Below, one piece after another: positions 30,535 through 41,460 of a stretch of DNA of 64,000 nucleotides (positions are counted from its first letter, which is position 1; each line of letters begins with the position of its first letter). The position numbers were made by a program, and so were the translations under genes. The DNA lies in the NCBI RefSeq assembly GCF_025602895.1, contig NW_026516217.1, forward strand, positions 1 through 64,000, given 5' to 3'. Below the pieces are notes generated by a model. That model had not been told where the DNA came from and did not search any database. It saw only the letters and a list, made by a program, of their open reading frames with translations. This DNA is from Polychytrium aggregatum (Eukaryota > Chytridiomycota > Chytridiomycetes > Polychytriales).

Positions 30535-31877
30535 AGCTCCATCCCGCCAAGCTGTACGGCACCGAGCTGCCCAAGGTCCTCCAGTTCCGCTACCTCGGTG
30601 TCATGGTCGACATTGACGGATTCCGCCCGGACCTCCAGTTCGACAAGCTCCTCCGCAAGGTCCACATGGTCACCGACACCGTGGTTGGACTCGGCATCAC
30701 CCTCGGCAAGGTCTCGGCCAAGACCATCACCCAGGTCTACAAGACCTTTGTGCGGCCGACCCTCGAATACGGGATGGCCATGGACATCCCGGACCCGGCT
30801 CTGCGCGACCGCCTCGACGACGCACAGATGACGGCCCTCCGCACCATGTTCCGCGTCGGCCCCGGCACTCCCATCGGTGCCATGCACCTCAACTGCGGCC
30901 TTCCCAAGATGTCCGTCCGTGTCAAGATGCTGGCCCTCCAGAACTGGGCCCGCTGGGACGACCAAGTCTCTGACGGCGACAAGATGCTGTCGATGATCCT
31001 GCGCAACAAGATCATTGCGCCGTACCACCCCGACCAGTTCCTCGGCCAAGGAGTCCGAGCCGATCCGCACTGGGCCATGGTGGTCCGCCGACAAGAGGCC
31101 GACCACTCCCTCACGGCCACGGAGATCTACCGAGGCAAGACCCGACACCAGCCGCCGCCGCCCGGACCGCCCCGACCCCAGCCCGTCCCGATCAAGACCC
31201 TCATCTTCGAGGACCACATGAAGAACGGCTTCGACCGCTCCAAGCAACTCACCGCCGCCTGCACCCCGTCGACCAAGATGTCGGGACTCTGGGAGGCTCG
31301 CGGGTACCAAGGATCCATGGTCATGCTCATGTTCATGGTCCGATGGCGACTCGGTGCTCTCCCAGGCCACTTCAGGTTTGGATACCGCAAGTGCAAGAAC
31401 CTGGCTCGACACGGATCCGGGATCGACTTGACCAGGACCCACGCACAGCAATGTGTGGATCCGCATCAAGTCCTGGTCCGCAAGGTCGCAGCCCTCAAGA
31501 CGGCCCACCCGACTTGGGTGGAAAGTGGTATAGCCGGAGTGGGACCAGTGGACAAGCTGCTGGACCTGCTCTCTTTCGATCGCACTCCCCCTCGCACTCG
31601 CACCCCTCCCGCACTTGGATCGCTTGCTGCTCATGTACCCGCTCCCCGCACTGCCTTCCGAGCATTCGCACTTGGTGCACACCCAGTACCAGCACCCACT
31701 CCCACAACCAGTGTAGTCCCACCCTTGCAGTCTCTCCCTGCACCCTCATCACAGCGTAGTATAGTGCCAGCACTTGTCACTCCACCACCCCGACCTCCCG
31801 TCGATCCTGCTATTCCCTTGTGGGAACTGCTTGAAAATGTGTTCACCCGCTTGGTCTCAGACCTTGTGGGCAGCTGA
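30535..31877 (+). pseudogene. LINE copy 2, C-terminal part of the reverse transcriptase ORF
   Basis: About 447 codons open without frameshift, from LHPAKLYGTE to TGA 31,875-31,877, ending in WELLENVFTRLVSDLVGS. It lacks the catalytic centre, which lies in the part removed or displaced by Ty3-A. The segment KNGFDRSKQLTAAC...KMSGLWEARG and the Cys/His cluster recur in LINE copy 4. It shows what copy 1 would read like without its indels. Confidence 0.85.
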
Positions 31878-32003
31878 GGCAGCACTAGGCTGCAACAGGA
31901 GTAAATAGGCTTGCCTGTGTACTCAACGTGCCGGGGTACCAACCTGTTGGACCTGATGGCTTGTCTTCTTAAATAAAGTTGACTATAGTAACAAAAAAAA
32001 AAA
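30535..32003 (+). mobile_element. LINE copy 2, 3' part with poly(A) tail
   Basis: Resumes exactly where 18,720 stopped and repeats the 5-bp target AGCTC. It encodes the RT C-terminus, has the AATAAA signal near 31,972 and ends in poly(A) at 31,993-32,003. It matches copy 1 from 1,305 to 2,772 with few changes. Confidence 0.93.
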
Positions 32004-33135
32004 GCAACAGCAGCACACTGGTGTGGGAACCCAAACACCAGGGAGAGAGAGACATGGCAATAACAATAATAATCACTCGGTGGGGAAGCGAGGGGAGAGA
32101 CCGGGGCTTTTGATCGCATCAATAGTCTCGGATACAGATGATGACACTGGCATCAGTGATGCTGATGTAGACGACGACTTTGATGATCGAGATCGGCTCT
32201 GGAGCTCCCTACCGGGAGTGATTGCTCGGATGGGGAGGCTCAGACTGACTGGTCCCGAAGTGGACTCGGACCTTGGCTCTGAAGTCAGCTCAGTGTCAGA
32301 CTACGACATTGACTTTGACTTCTTGGTAAGAACCGACCCAACGCCGAGACCAATCTGGGACGAGCTTGACGAACTGTCTCTCGATAGTGGAGGACACTAC
32401 TGCTGGGACACTGACCAGAGTTTGGACTTAGTATCCCACTCCGATCATAGTGGGGACCTAGTGCCTCACTCTGACCTTGGTGGGGACTTAGTACCTCACT
32501 CCGACCAGAGTGTGGACTTAGTGCCCCACCACCCCGAACCGAGCTCAGACCTTGCCTCGGGGTCGAACTGGGGAGGAACCTCAGAGTCAGTCTCAGAGTC
32601 TGGCTCAGAGTACTTCCCTGATGGTAACGAAGACAATGGAGACCGAAACCGGGCCAGGAAGACGAATAGAAACATAGTCTCTGGCCTCGAAACCATAGAG
32701 GTTCCCACGCCCTCCCAAGGACGAAGTACTGACCCGATCCCAGAGTCCGACGATGACTTGGGTCTGGGGCAGACCCCAGGATACGAGATAAATCCCGAGT
32801 ACCCCTCCCACAGACAAACTCACACTCCTTTGAGGGCAAGTCAAGACCCAACACCGCACAGCAAACCCTGGAGTGGGTTCGAGTTGATACTAGAGAGGGA
32901 CTTGGAGAAACCAGCCCCCGACATCCCGGAGCGGGACTTGGAGACATGCGACTCCCTCTGGGAGCTATTAGAAGAAGTGTTCACCCGCATGGCTCGCCGT
33001 GTGGGCTGGAGAGTCGGCGAAGGCCGCAACAGGGGTGTATGAGCGAGCTTGGTCACCCACTGCCGGGTATCCTGCGATACTGATGGCATGTTGAATATTC
33101 CTGAATATACAACTATCAAAACAAAAAAAAAAAAA
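32004..33135 (+). mobile_element. LINE copy 3, 3' end only, with poly(A)
   Basis: A related but different LINE tail. An open frame ends in LWELLEEVFTRMARRVGW, close to the end of copies 1 and 2 (LWELLENVFTRLVSDLVG). A short 3' UTR and a poly(A) run at 33,123-33,135 follow. It starts directly after the tail of copy 2, so it looks 5'-truncated. Confidence 0.75.
32011..33042 (+). pseudogene. LINE copy 3, acidic C-terminal ORF fragment
   Basis: About 343 codons without an in-frame ATG at the start. The fragment is rich in Asp, Ser and Glu. It contains four tandem 10-11 residue units of the form SLDLVSHSDHSG / GDLVPHSDLG (about 32,410-32,530). Only the last 25 residues resemble the other LINE ends. 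The function of the acidic region is unknown. Confidence 0.6.
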
Positions 33136-33337
33136 CATGGCATTTTGGTTGGCATGTATTCAGTTCATTTTTCAAGGACTAAAGTATTTTAAGGCATCAA
33201 TAGAGTAAGGTAATTCTACACCAGATTCCGCGCAGGGCCGGTATCGCCTGCGCAGACTATATCATAGAGTGTCCGAGTTGAGGTAAGGTGTATACTGTCA
33301 TAGGGATATTGAAGGGGAGGGGAGGAGGTCTTGGGAA

Positions 33338-34373
33338 TCAGACCTGAGGAGTTTCGGTCGCGAAGGAAGCAGGAGCGGTGGGGAAAGAGGCAGAGGCCGA
33401 GGCAGTCGTAGAGGCAGGGGCGGAGGCGGTCGTAGAGGTGATCTTCGTGGCAGAGTCGGTGTTGCGACCGGGGTGTCCGCCACCGTTGTCGCTGGTGCTT
33501 GTCGAGGGCTGACCACCGCCGCCGTTGTTGCTGGGAGAGGGTGTAGTGAACACGGTAGTGGTGGTAGTGGTGGTGGTGGTGGTAGTGGACGAGCGGTGGG
33601 GGTGGTCGGCAGTGGTTGTGGTGACGGTAGAGGTCGAGGAGGCCTCGGTAGTGGCATCTGAGCTGGCCGATGTGCGGTGGCGATGGTCAGTAGTGGTGGT
33701 CGAGGTCTCAGTCAAAGTGGAAGTGGAGGGGGTGGCCGAGTCGGAAGGAACTTCGCTCCAAGTGCGGGTGCGAGAAGGGCGATGGTCGGTGGTGGTGGTG
33801 GCCTGGCCAGCGGAGGTGTCAGAAACAGCGCCAGAGGCAGAGATGTGTCTGCTGGTGATGACATTGACGGAGGAGGACGAGGAGGGCACGACGACGGGCG
33901 AGGTGGTGTGGGCCTTGGAGCTGGAGGCAGAAGACTGGGTGGGAACAGGGCCAACAGTCACCGCAGAGGTGGGAACGACAGCTCCGGAAGTCGCGGCAGT
34001 GGAGGAGGCGCCAGAGGAAGAAATGACAGCAGTGAACTCAGAGGGGCCAGTCGAGGAAGCGGAATGGGGAGCAACAGAGCTAGCAGCAGTGAGGGTGTTG
34101 GCAGAGGCAGAGGCAGCGGAAGTCACAACAGGAGGCACTGAGGCGGTCACGGTGGAAGGCACCGCACTCGATCCATAGACAGGGGTAGAGAGTGGCACGG
34201 CGCTGGATCCGTAGACAGGGGTCGAAGTCGCGGTGGCAGGGGTGGTGGTCTTGCGGCATTTGCTCTTGGTCGTGGCGGGGGACGAAGCAATCAAGGTCGC
34301 AGTGGCCGTGGCTGAGATGGTCGAGCTAGACAAGCTGGGAGTGACCGATGAGACGGCGACGCTGGAGCTGCCT
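33338..34373 (-). pseudogene. Ser/Thr-rich protein fragment, 5' end cut by LINE copy 4
   Basis: A minus-strand open frame ending at TAA/TAG near 33,338 with over 50% Ser, Thr, Ala and Pro. It includes poly-Thr (about 33,553-33,590), a duplicated STPVYGSSAVP unit (about 34,165-34,225) and several DHRHR/DHPHR islands. Such composition is typical of O-glycosylated fungal cell-surface stalks. No signal peptide or anchor is visible, because the start lies beyond the LINE junction near 34,374. The opposite strand is also open but Val/Gly-rich and looks like a shadow. A non-coding repeat cannot be excluded. Confidence 0.45.
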
Positions 34374-35252
34374 GCTTGTTGGCAGATGCACTGCCTCACG
34401 GCGCTGTTCAAAGTGGTTCGAAACACATCGTGGGGAGCCATGCACATCAACTGCAGGCTCATCTCAATGTCGGGCCGCCTCAAACAGCTGGCGATCCAAT
34501 ACCGGGCTGTCTGGGAGGATCGGAAAGACCAGGACGACAAGATGGTCTCGCTGGTGCTCCGATTCACTCGCGCAGACCCAGAGCGCAAGTCCATATTCCT
34601 GGGAGCAACCATCTACGAGGACGACTACTGGAAGCGCCTCGAACAAGTCAAGACCCGGCGTCCCCTGTGGCCGATGAGGTGGCTCTTCGCGGAAGGAACG
34701 GTTGAAGAACCTGGCTCACCTCTGAGAATGGCGATGCACCTCGAAGACGCCCGCAGTTTCGACCGGAAGAAAGAGCTGACGGCGGCCTGCTCGCCCCTGA
34801 CGACCATGTCGGGCCTGTGGGCTGCCAAGAAATCCAAAATGGACCGATGGCTGCACTGCATCGCGGCCCGATGGAGACTCGGAAGCTTCCCTGGCCACCC
34901 GAAAGGCGGGAGGAGACACTGCAAGCAGTGCACGACAGACCCAAATGACCCGGTGATCCTCGACAGAACACATGCTCAGGAATGTGCTGACCCAGACGGA
35001 AGCCTCCACGAGGTGGTCCGAGAGTACAAAGCCCGACACCCAGAGTGGGAGGAACCGACTCACGATAGTGTGGGGCCGATAGACAAGATCCTCGACTTCC
35101 TCAGCCATGTTGGGTACGACAGAAGTGAGAGGATGGTGCGTTTCGTGAGAACTGACACAGATGTAGATGCTCTGTGGGGTACGATCTCACAAATCTTCGT
35201 GAAGCTGACAAAGGACCTGGCTGGGTGGGCAGCACCTACCCATAGAAGATAG
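34374..35252 (+). pseudogene. LINE copy 4, C-terminal ORF2 fragment
   Basis: About 290 codons to TAG 35,250-35,252. It shares with copies 1/2 the segments WGAMHINC, FDRKKELTAACSPLTTMSGLW and RWRLGSFPGHPKGG, plus the Cys/His cluster HCKQC...DRTHAQEC (about 34,918-34,982). Here the cluster is a clear CX2C...HX3C, a nucleic-acid-binding motif common at LINE C-termini. No catalytic RT motif remains. Confidence 0.75.
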
Positions 35253-35401
35253 CACAGGGGAGGAGGCCTGTAGCCACCTTCCAGATAGCCCAGGGGAGGA
35301 GGCGTATAGCCACCTTCCAGAACGACACTTTGCCGAGTATCTGTGATGCCGAGGGCAGGCGCACACAAATAAAAGTGCGCTATTGAAACAAAAAAAATAA
35401 A
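34374..35401 (+). mobile_element. LINE copy 4, 5'-truncated, divergent, with poly(A)
   Basis: A fourth LINE tail of another subfamily. Its ORF aligns with the C-terminal RT region of copies 1 and 2. AATAAA lies near 35,368 and an A-rich tail at 35,390-35,401. The left border is estimated from where similarity to the LINE starts. Confidence 0.75.
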
Positions 35402-35747
35402 AGCTACAGCCAATCTTGATTTCAAAGCCACCATGAGCAGCGCTTTATTCAACTTTCAATACATCCAATCGTCGAATCAACGCACATGAACAACATGAAT
35501 CGCTGAGTGACCGAGAGAACAGTCGAGTTTCTCAGTGACGCAACAGCGAGTCACTTGATATCCGACCGTCAATCCTCCCTGTATGTATTTGGAATGAGAT
35601 TCAATCTCACGTCAACCCTTCGTCTCAGGGAGCCTGCTGCGACCTTCCATGGCACTATGACCATTCTCCCTCAGTCGCAAATGAGGCAGTATTACCAGAT
35701 TTGAAGCGACCGCCGCTGGATATCGCTGGAAATAGTCGGGTCTCATT
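35402..35747. other. Intergenic, nothing recognised
   Basis: Between the LINE copy 4 tail and the 3' end of the receptor gene. No coding or RNA signal seen; probably 3' flank of the receptor. Confidence 0.5.
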
Positions 35748-38700
35748 TCAATTTGAGCTGGCTGTAGTCACCGCGACCGAGGTACTCCGCAAGTTGGGCT
35801 GTGAGGGGATGTGTTAGTATCAATTCATTGATATAGTCCATCAACATAAAAACTCACCCGAATGATGACAGGTTGGGAATTGACCATTATAAGGGATTCT
35901 GATATAATTTTCCGGTGATCCCAGTTGTGAAGTGAACTTGGTACTTTGAACAGCTGACCTCCATGTCGAATCCACTGGAGCGGAATACTTGTTGCTCCCC
36001 GGTTTCGGAGGATTGTTGCCTGGCCTTCCAGCATCCAATCGCTTGATGTTACAGGAGTTGGGGCAACTGCAAAGCTCTCACTACTCTGGTTCGAGGGTAA
36101 AAACTCGTCCAAGTGTCGAGTCCATATAATCTCTCGACCATCCCAATCCCGGGAAATGATCGTGTTGCTGTCTGTGGTGATTTCCAAAGAAGTGATGGGC
36201 CATATATGTCCTCCGAGGGATTGAACCAGACGACCTGTTGTTGCGTCCCACACGTTGACCGTTCTATCACTGGATCCTGAAGCGATCCAACGGCCATCTG
36301 GGGATGCGGCAACGGCTTCGACGGAGCCCGTATGTCCCACGCGTGTGTACGCTGTCGGACTCTTCAGGGGCTCCCAAACTTTGATCGTTTCATCATTGGA
36401 TGCAGACACAATCAGCTCACTATTCGCAGAGACGGCGACTTGATTGATAACGTCTGTATGCCCCTCAATACTTTGCTCAACTTGACCTGTCAATACATTC
36501 CAGACCTTGATTGTCTTATCATATGAGCCAGAAACGATCGACATGCTGTCGGATGTAAATGTCAAGGTATGCACATCGCTTGTATGTCCCTGGAGTGTTT
36601 GTTTCAATTGACCCGTGGTTGAGTCCCACACCTTGATGGTGCGATCACTGGAGCCGGATGCAATTGACATTCCATCAGGCGAGATCGCTACGGACATCAC
36701 TTGGTCGGTGTGTCCCACGAGTGTGTGCTTCAGCTGCCCTGTGGCTGTATCCCAGATCTTGATGGTTCTGTCAGCCGAGCTCGTGATGATGAACTTGGCA
36801 TCGAGCGAGGTTGCCACAGACCAAACATATGCTGCGTGACCTTCAATTGTATGTATCAGGCGACCCGTATCCATGCTCCACATCTTGATGGTCATGTCAC
36901 CAGAGCCCGAGACAATGAATTGACCATCATGTGAAATCGCCACGGAGCTTACTAACTTTGTATGCACGTCGAACGTGTGCTTCACTTGGCCTGTGGCAGC
37001 ATCCCATATCTTGATTGTCATGTCGTATGACCCAGAGACGATCCACTTGCCATCGGGTGATATCGCCACGGAACTCACACTGTTTGTGTGGCCGTCAAGA
37101 GTGTTCTTCAGCTGACCAGTGATGGTATCCCATACTTTGATGGTCGTGTCGTTTGATCCCGATACAATCCACTTGCCATCGGGCGAGATGACAAGTGAGC
37201 TCACTCCACCTTCATGTCCAGTAATTGTCATCACACACGGATCCCAGGTGGGTGCTGGACCGGCTGTGACCAGGAACGGGATCTTGTCCTCGAGCTGGGT
37301 GGCATATGTCTTGTAGATCGCCGTCTCCTTCGGTGTGAATGCATACCCCGAGTTGTACACCTGTGGCGCACTCGCAATGATCGGATCGGCAAACTCGCGG
37401 ATGAATCGATACGTGTCCTTGACCAGTTCCTTCGTGGTGTCGTCGACGATGGTGCTGGGTGCCATGTTGGTCACTCCTCGCAGCACAGCCAGTTGCTCGA
37501 TGATCGGCTTGACCACATGTGTGAGCGACACACACTCGAGCCAGAAGAATACATGGGTCTTGACGAACCGAGTGAGCACCGCTGCCACATCGACCATCTC
37601 GGCCGACTGCCACACCGGACTCGACTCGGCCACTCCTTCCACACACCACACAAAGTGTGTGATCCAGTGGGCGACGCTGTATCGCAGCGACGGTGTGATC
37701 TTGGCTGCGACCCTGTCCTCGAGGTCTGGGATCTTGTCGTGGAACTCGAAGATCTCGCAGATGTTGATCACTGGCTCGTGCGAGAGGATCACTCCGAGAC
37801 ATCCCTTGGCAAACACCGTGTGGAACGAAGTCGACACATGCCACGGATGGCCAGTCGATGCATCGCCGAGGAGATAGTCCGCCACCGACTTGTGGTTGAA
37901 CTTGACCTCGGTATTGGTGGACGGGCTGCCTCGGGGACCCAGTCCATTGGCGCCAGGATCGAGGACCAGACTGAGGCCCTTGAGACACTCGCGAACGACC
38001 CCGATCTCGAGTCCAAACACATGGGCGATGATCTGCGGGGTCAGGATCGACTGGGCTGTGGCAATTGCCGACACCACCGCGACCAGCTCGGCCGGGTGGC
38101 TCGACTGCGAGTGGATCTTGGCAAATGTCTTGTGGTACAGCTGCCCGACATCGGCGGCGCTATCGTTGATGTCCTTGATCGTGGCGAGTGTCACTGGGCC
38201 GTCTGTGGATGCTGCGTCGACGGTGTTGAGGATCAGGTTGATCCACACGAATGTCTTGGACTGGTCCAGCAGGATGGCGACTGCCTCGGTGCGGTCCGAG
38301 TCACTGAGAGTGTCATGCACTCGGAGTCGGTGGTGGATGTACACCTCGAGGTCAAGGATGTTCTCCTCGCTCGAGGGCTCGATCGTCTTGGTCGGGACTC
38401 CATCGAATGCTGCCTTGATGTCCTCCTCGGGTCGGGATGTCAGCAGCAACTTGAGCCACGGACGGGTCTTGTTCAGCTCGACGAAGCGCCAGGCAAGCAG
38501 ACTGAGCAGCTGGTCGCGCGGAGAGCACTCGTCGAGTGCATCCACCAGGACCATCACCGATCCCTTGGGTCTGTAGTCGCCGATGGCTCCGAGTGGATCG
38601 GCAATCACGGCCTTGAACAGATCAGGAATGCTCATCTTGTCGAGACTGTCCTTGGAGTGGCCAGCATCGAGCAGCTTGCGGCCGATTGGAGAGTACCACT

Positions 38701-40900
38701 TGCACAGACCGTATGCGATGGTGTTCAGCACCACTCGTGGATCGCTCTTGCGAGTGTCGTTGTACTTGAGGAACAGCGCCGACACCAGCTGGTTGGATGC
38801 AGTGAGGATGTTGGCGATCTGGGCGGCAGCGACAGACTTGCCCACTCCAGCAACAGCCGTGACCCACAGGACAGTGTCGGTGGTATCCTGGTTGACCCAG
38901 TCGGTGGTTTGGTCGAACAGCCACTGGCGAGTGCCCTCGACATACAGTCTCTCAAGTGATCGGCGATCCTGCTCCGAGTTCAAAGGCATGAGGAGAGCCA
39001 TCAAGGCCTCGATCTCTGCTGCATTGAGCACAATCGCACCACTTTGATGATACACTTCGCCATTCTTTCTGGCTCTTTCTGTCTTGGTGATCAACTCCCG
39101 GATGCTTGGAACATGGCTGGTGGCAGATCCGCTCCCGGTTATTGAAGTACTCAAATCGCGGTGCCTCTTGTTCCTCACCCGACTTACCTCTTGAGAGCAT
39201 TTCCATCGACAGCATCGAGTGCTTGGAGCTTCAAGAGCTCATTAAATGTCCTACGAATCGTCATCGGACGTCCGTCAAACAAGGGACTGCTCTTATGGAG
39301 AGGAGGATAGTCGGGAAAGTCTTTTGGATCCGGAAAATATTTCCTTGAAAATAGCCCATCTCCCACGCGGACTGTTCACCAAATGAATATTGGCTGCAAT
39401 ATTACAAACTTCCTCGTTTCTGGGTCTTTGATGAGCTTCAAGGCGTGTTGAACCTATTATGTAGTTCGTCTGCGTCAGAATCAGTTCTCGTTGACCTTGC
39501 CCACATGATCGGCTCACCTCAAGGAATTGATTGTCGGCGTAGAGGTGCGCCTTCAGGGTGCGTTTCAGCCCCTCTTCGGACAACAATAGCACAATCACAG
39601 GAGAACGATGCAGCCCGTTGATGAAGCCATCCTCCCAATTTTGCCCATTACAAAGGCACAAATGGTCGAGATAGGGATGGAGGGAACTCTGGCTTCTCTT
39701 GTTGGATATGAGCGCACTAAGCAACAGATTTGCCTTGTCGCTTTCGCTTGCAACCCGGTAGCTATGAACGCTGACGTGAGTCTAGGGCACTATCCAGGCT
39801 GAAATATGAAGAGCACCCCATGACCGTACCTGATGAAAACATCGTGCCTCTGACATTCAAGGCGACATTCCCAGTCGGGAATGATCTCGGCAGGTGTATA
39901 GTGCTCAGGGCCAAAGTATTTCGGCTCGGGATCTTGCTCACGGTTAAACTTTGCATCGGCCACGACCTCCTCGCTCGTGCCATCCTCTGTGATGCTCGGT
40001 TTAGCTGAAGTGTGCTGGAGCTTTGGTGTCGGCTCTTCATTTGGATTCCATGCCGGCGACGCTGTCATGGAAGGAGATGAGCCTCGTTTGCGACCCCGGT
40101 TGGTCAGGCGAATCTCAGGCAGAGCGGCGTTGCCGCGGGAGACACACTGTTTCGAGTGAGCGATCTCGTGGGCTCGAAGGGCTCCTTGGGCGACCCTGAT
40201 CTTTCTTCGAGCGCCAATTTTGAGTCCAATCTGGGCCATGTCTCCTCGAGACATTGCCAAAACCTGAGTCAAAGGCGGATGGTCAGCAACGGGCCAGTCC
40301 TTTTGCACACCGAGCAGCAATACCCACAGCATCGATGGTGTCGAAGTCGCTCTCGACCAACACGGCTCTGGACTTTTCCAATCCCCATTCGGCCAGAAAC
40401 TCGTCGAATGTGTCCCTGGATTCGATATTGGCAAGGCGGCCAGACTCCGTGGTGGGAAGACAAATGTGCAATGTCGATGGGTTGGTTTGTGCCAGCTTGA
40501 CTTTCTTCATAGCACCAACGGTCAGCCCGATGGCCCTCATCTCGTCCTCTGTCATCAAGAGCACCTGGAACAGCAAGTATCAGCATTTGCCCAAAGTTCG
40601 ACCGAGGCCTGTGCTCGTCTCCCTCCCATCAAGACCCACCAATCTGGCGTTCGTGAATCCGGCAGCTATAAGCACCGGACACTCCGCCATCAAATCGTGA
40701 TCTTCGAGGAATCGCTCAAAGTCTTCAGTTGAACCGCTTGAACGGCCCTCCATGGGTAAGCAAATATTCATCGAGAGACTGAAGCTGATGGCCCCATGTG
40801 GCGGGTATCGAAAGCCCAAGAGATGGCATCGATTGCCAAGCCATAGGAAGGCGAACAGCACGACGATGGTGCCCACGGCAGCGGCAATAGCATGTAGCAT
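35748..40900 (-). CDS. Predicted membrane-anchored SAM-SAM-TIR-NACHT-WD40 NLR-type receptor, with one in-frame TGA
   Basis: Seven exons by splice signals and phase: 40,900-40,640; 40,564-40,328; 40,263-39,830; 39,761-39,518; 39,453-39,188; 39,116-35,858; 35,798-35,748. Together about 1,583 codons. Domains are a hydrophobic N-terminus (residues 4-22, AAAVGTIVVLFAFLWLG), SAM1 (about 59-115), SAM2 (about 138-195), TIR (about 306-480; DVFIS, NGQNWEDGF, RSPVIVLLLSE, and the Glu in NQFLE as candidate catalytic residue), NACHT (Walker A AGVGKS near 570-575, Walker B VMVLVDALDEC near 668-677), a helical region and nine WD40 repeats (about 1,105-1,480). The family logic is WD40 sensing, NACHT oligomerisation and TIR NAD+ cleavage or signalling. 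An in-frame TGA at 39,376-39,378 (codon 418) would truncate it. The start and the last exon (two possible frames) are the least certain parts. Confidence 0.75.
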
Positions 40901-41460
40901 CTGTCGACACACATCATCGAGATCCACATGGGCTGGGTGAGCTGGGATGTCCAGTATGGGGCAGATCCAACGTCCTCGCGCACCCAAAAGCTCGGCGATG
41001 AGGCAAATACAAATGCATAGTTTCCAAACCTGGGCACTGTTCCGAGCCGGTGCTGAGTCGAGACGAGGATGAACAGACGCAGAATATCAGAAATGGTGGA
41101 GGCTCTCGGTGCGATGGGAAAGAGATTCCTCGGTGGGAGATGCGATCGCAAGCCAGAGCCAGGAGGCCAGTCGGGAGACAGGGGGATCACCACCACCCAA
41201 GGACGCGGAATCCTGACCCGGCCAGAGTCCCGGCGATCAGCGGTGTCGATCCAGCAGGGAAACACTCCCGTCTTGATGAACAATGAGCTTCGGCCGGGCC
41301 AAGCGACCTGCCAAACTCAGAACTCCCTCCATTGGGTGGGTGTGATATTGTTTTATTGTCGCTGTAATCCACATTTGCAGCTCAGGCAATCATCCTCAAC
41401 GTCGGGTCTTTGCTCGTTGATCGCCATTCCCTTCCCATCATCGAAGAGAGATTTTGGTGC
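40901..41460. other. Intergenic, upstream of the receptor gene
   Basis: About 560 bases between the receptor start and the 3' end of the next minus-strand gene; no convincing coding region. The receptor frame stays open to 40,987 but without an ATG. Confidence 0.5.

Noticed and set aside
33525-34178. Val/Glu-rich plus-strand ORF
   Set aside because: Complement of the Ser/Thr-rich frame; the minus reading fits a known protein type better.
37214-38959. 581-codon ORF on the plus strand opposite the NACHT region
   Set aside because: Antisense shadow of a strongly conserved NACHT exon; composition rich in Arg, His and Cys with no domain.
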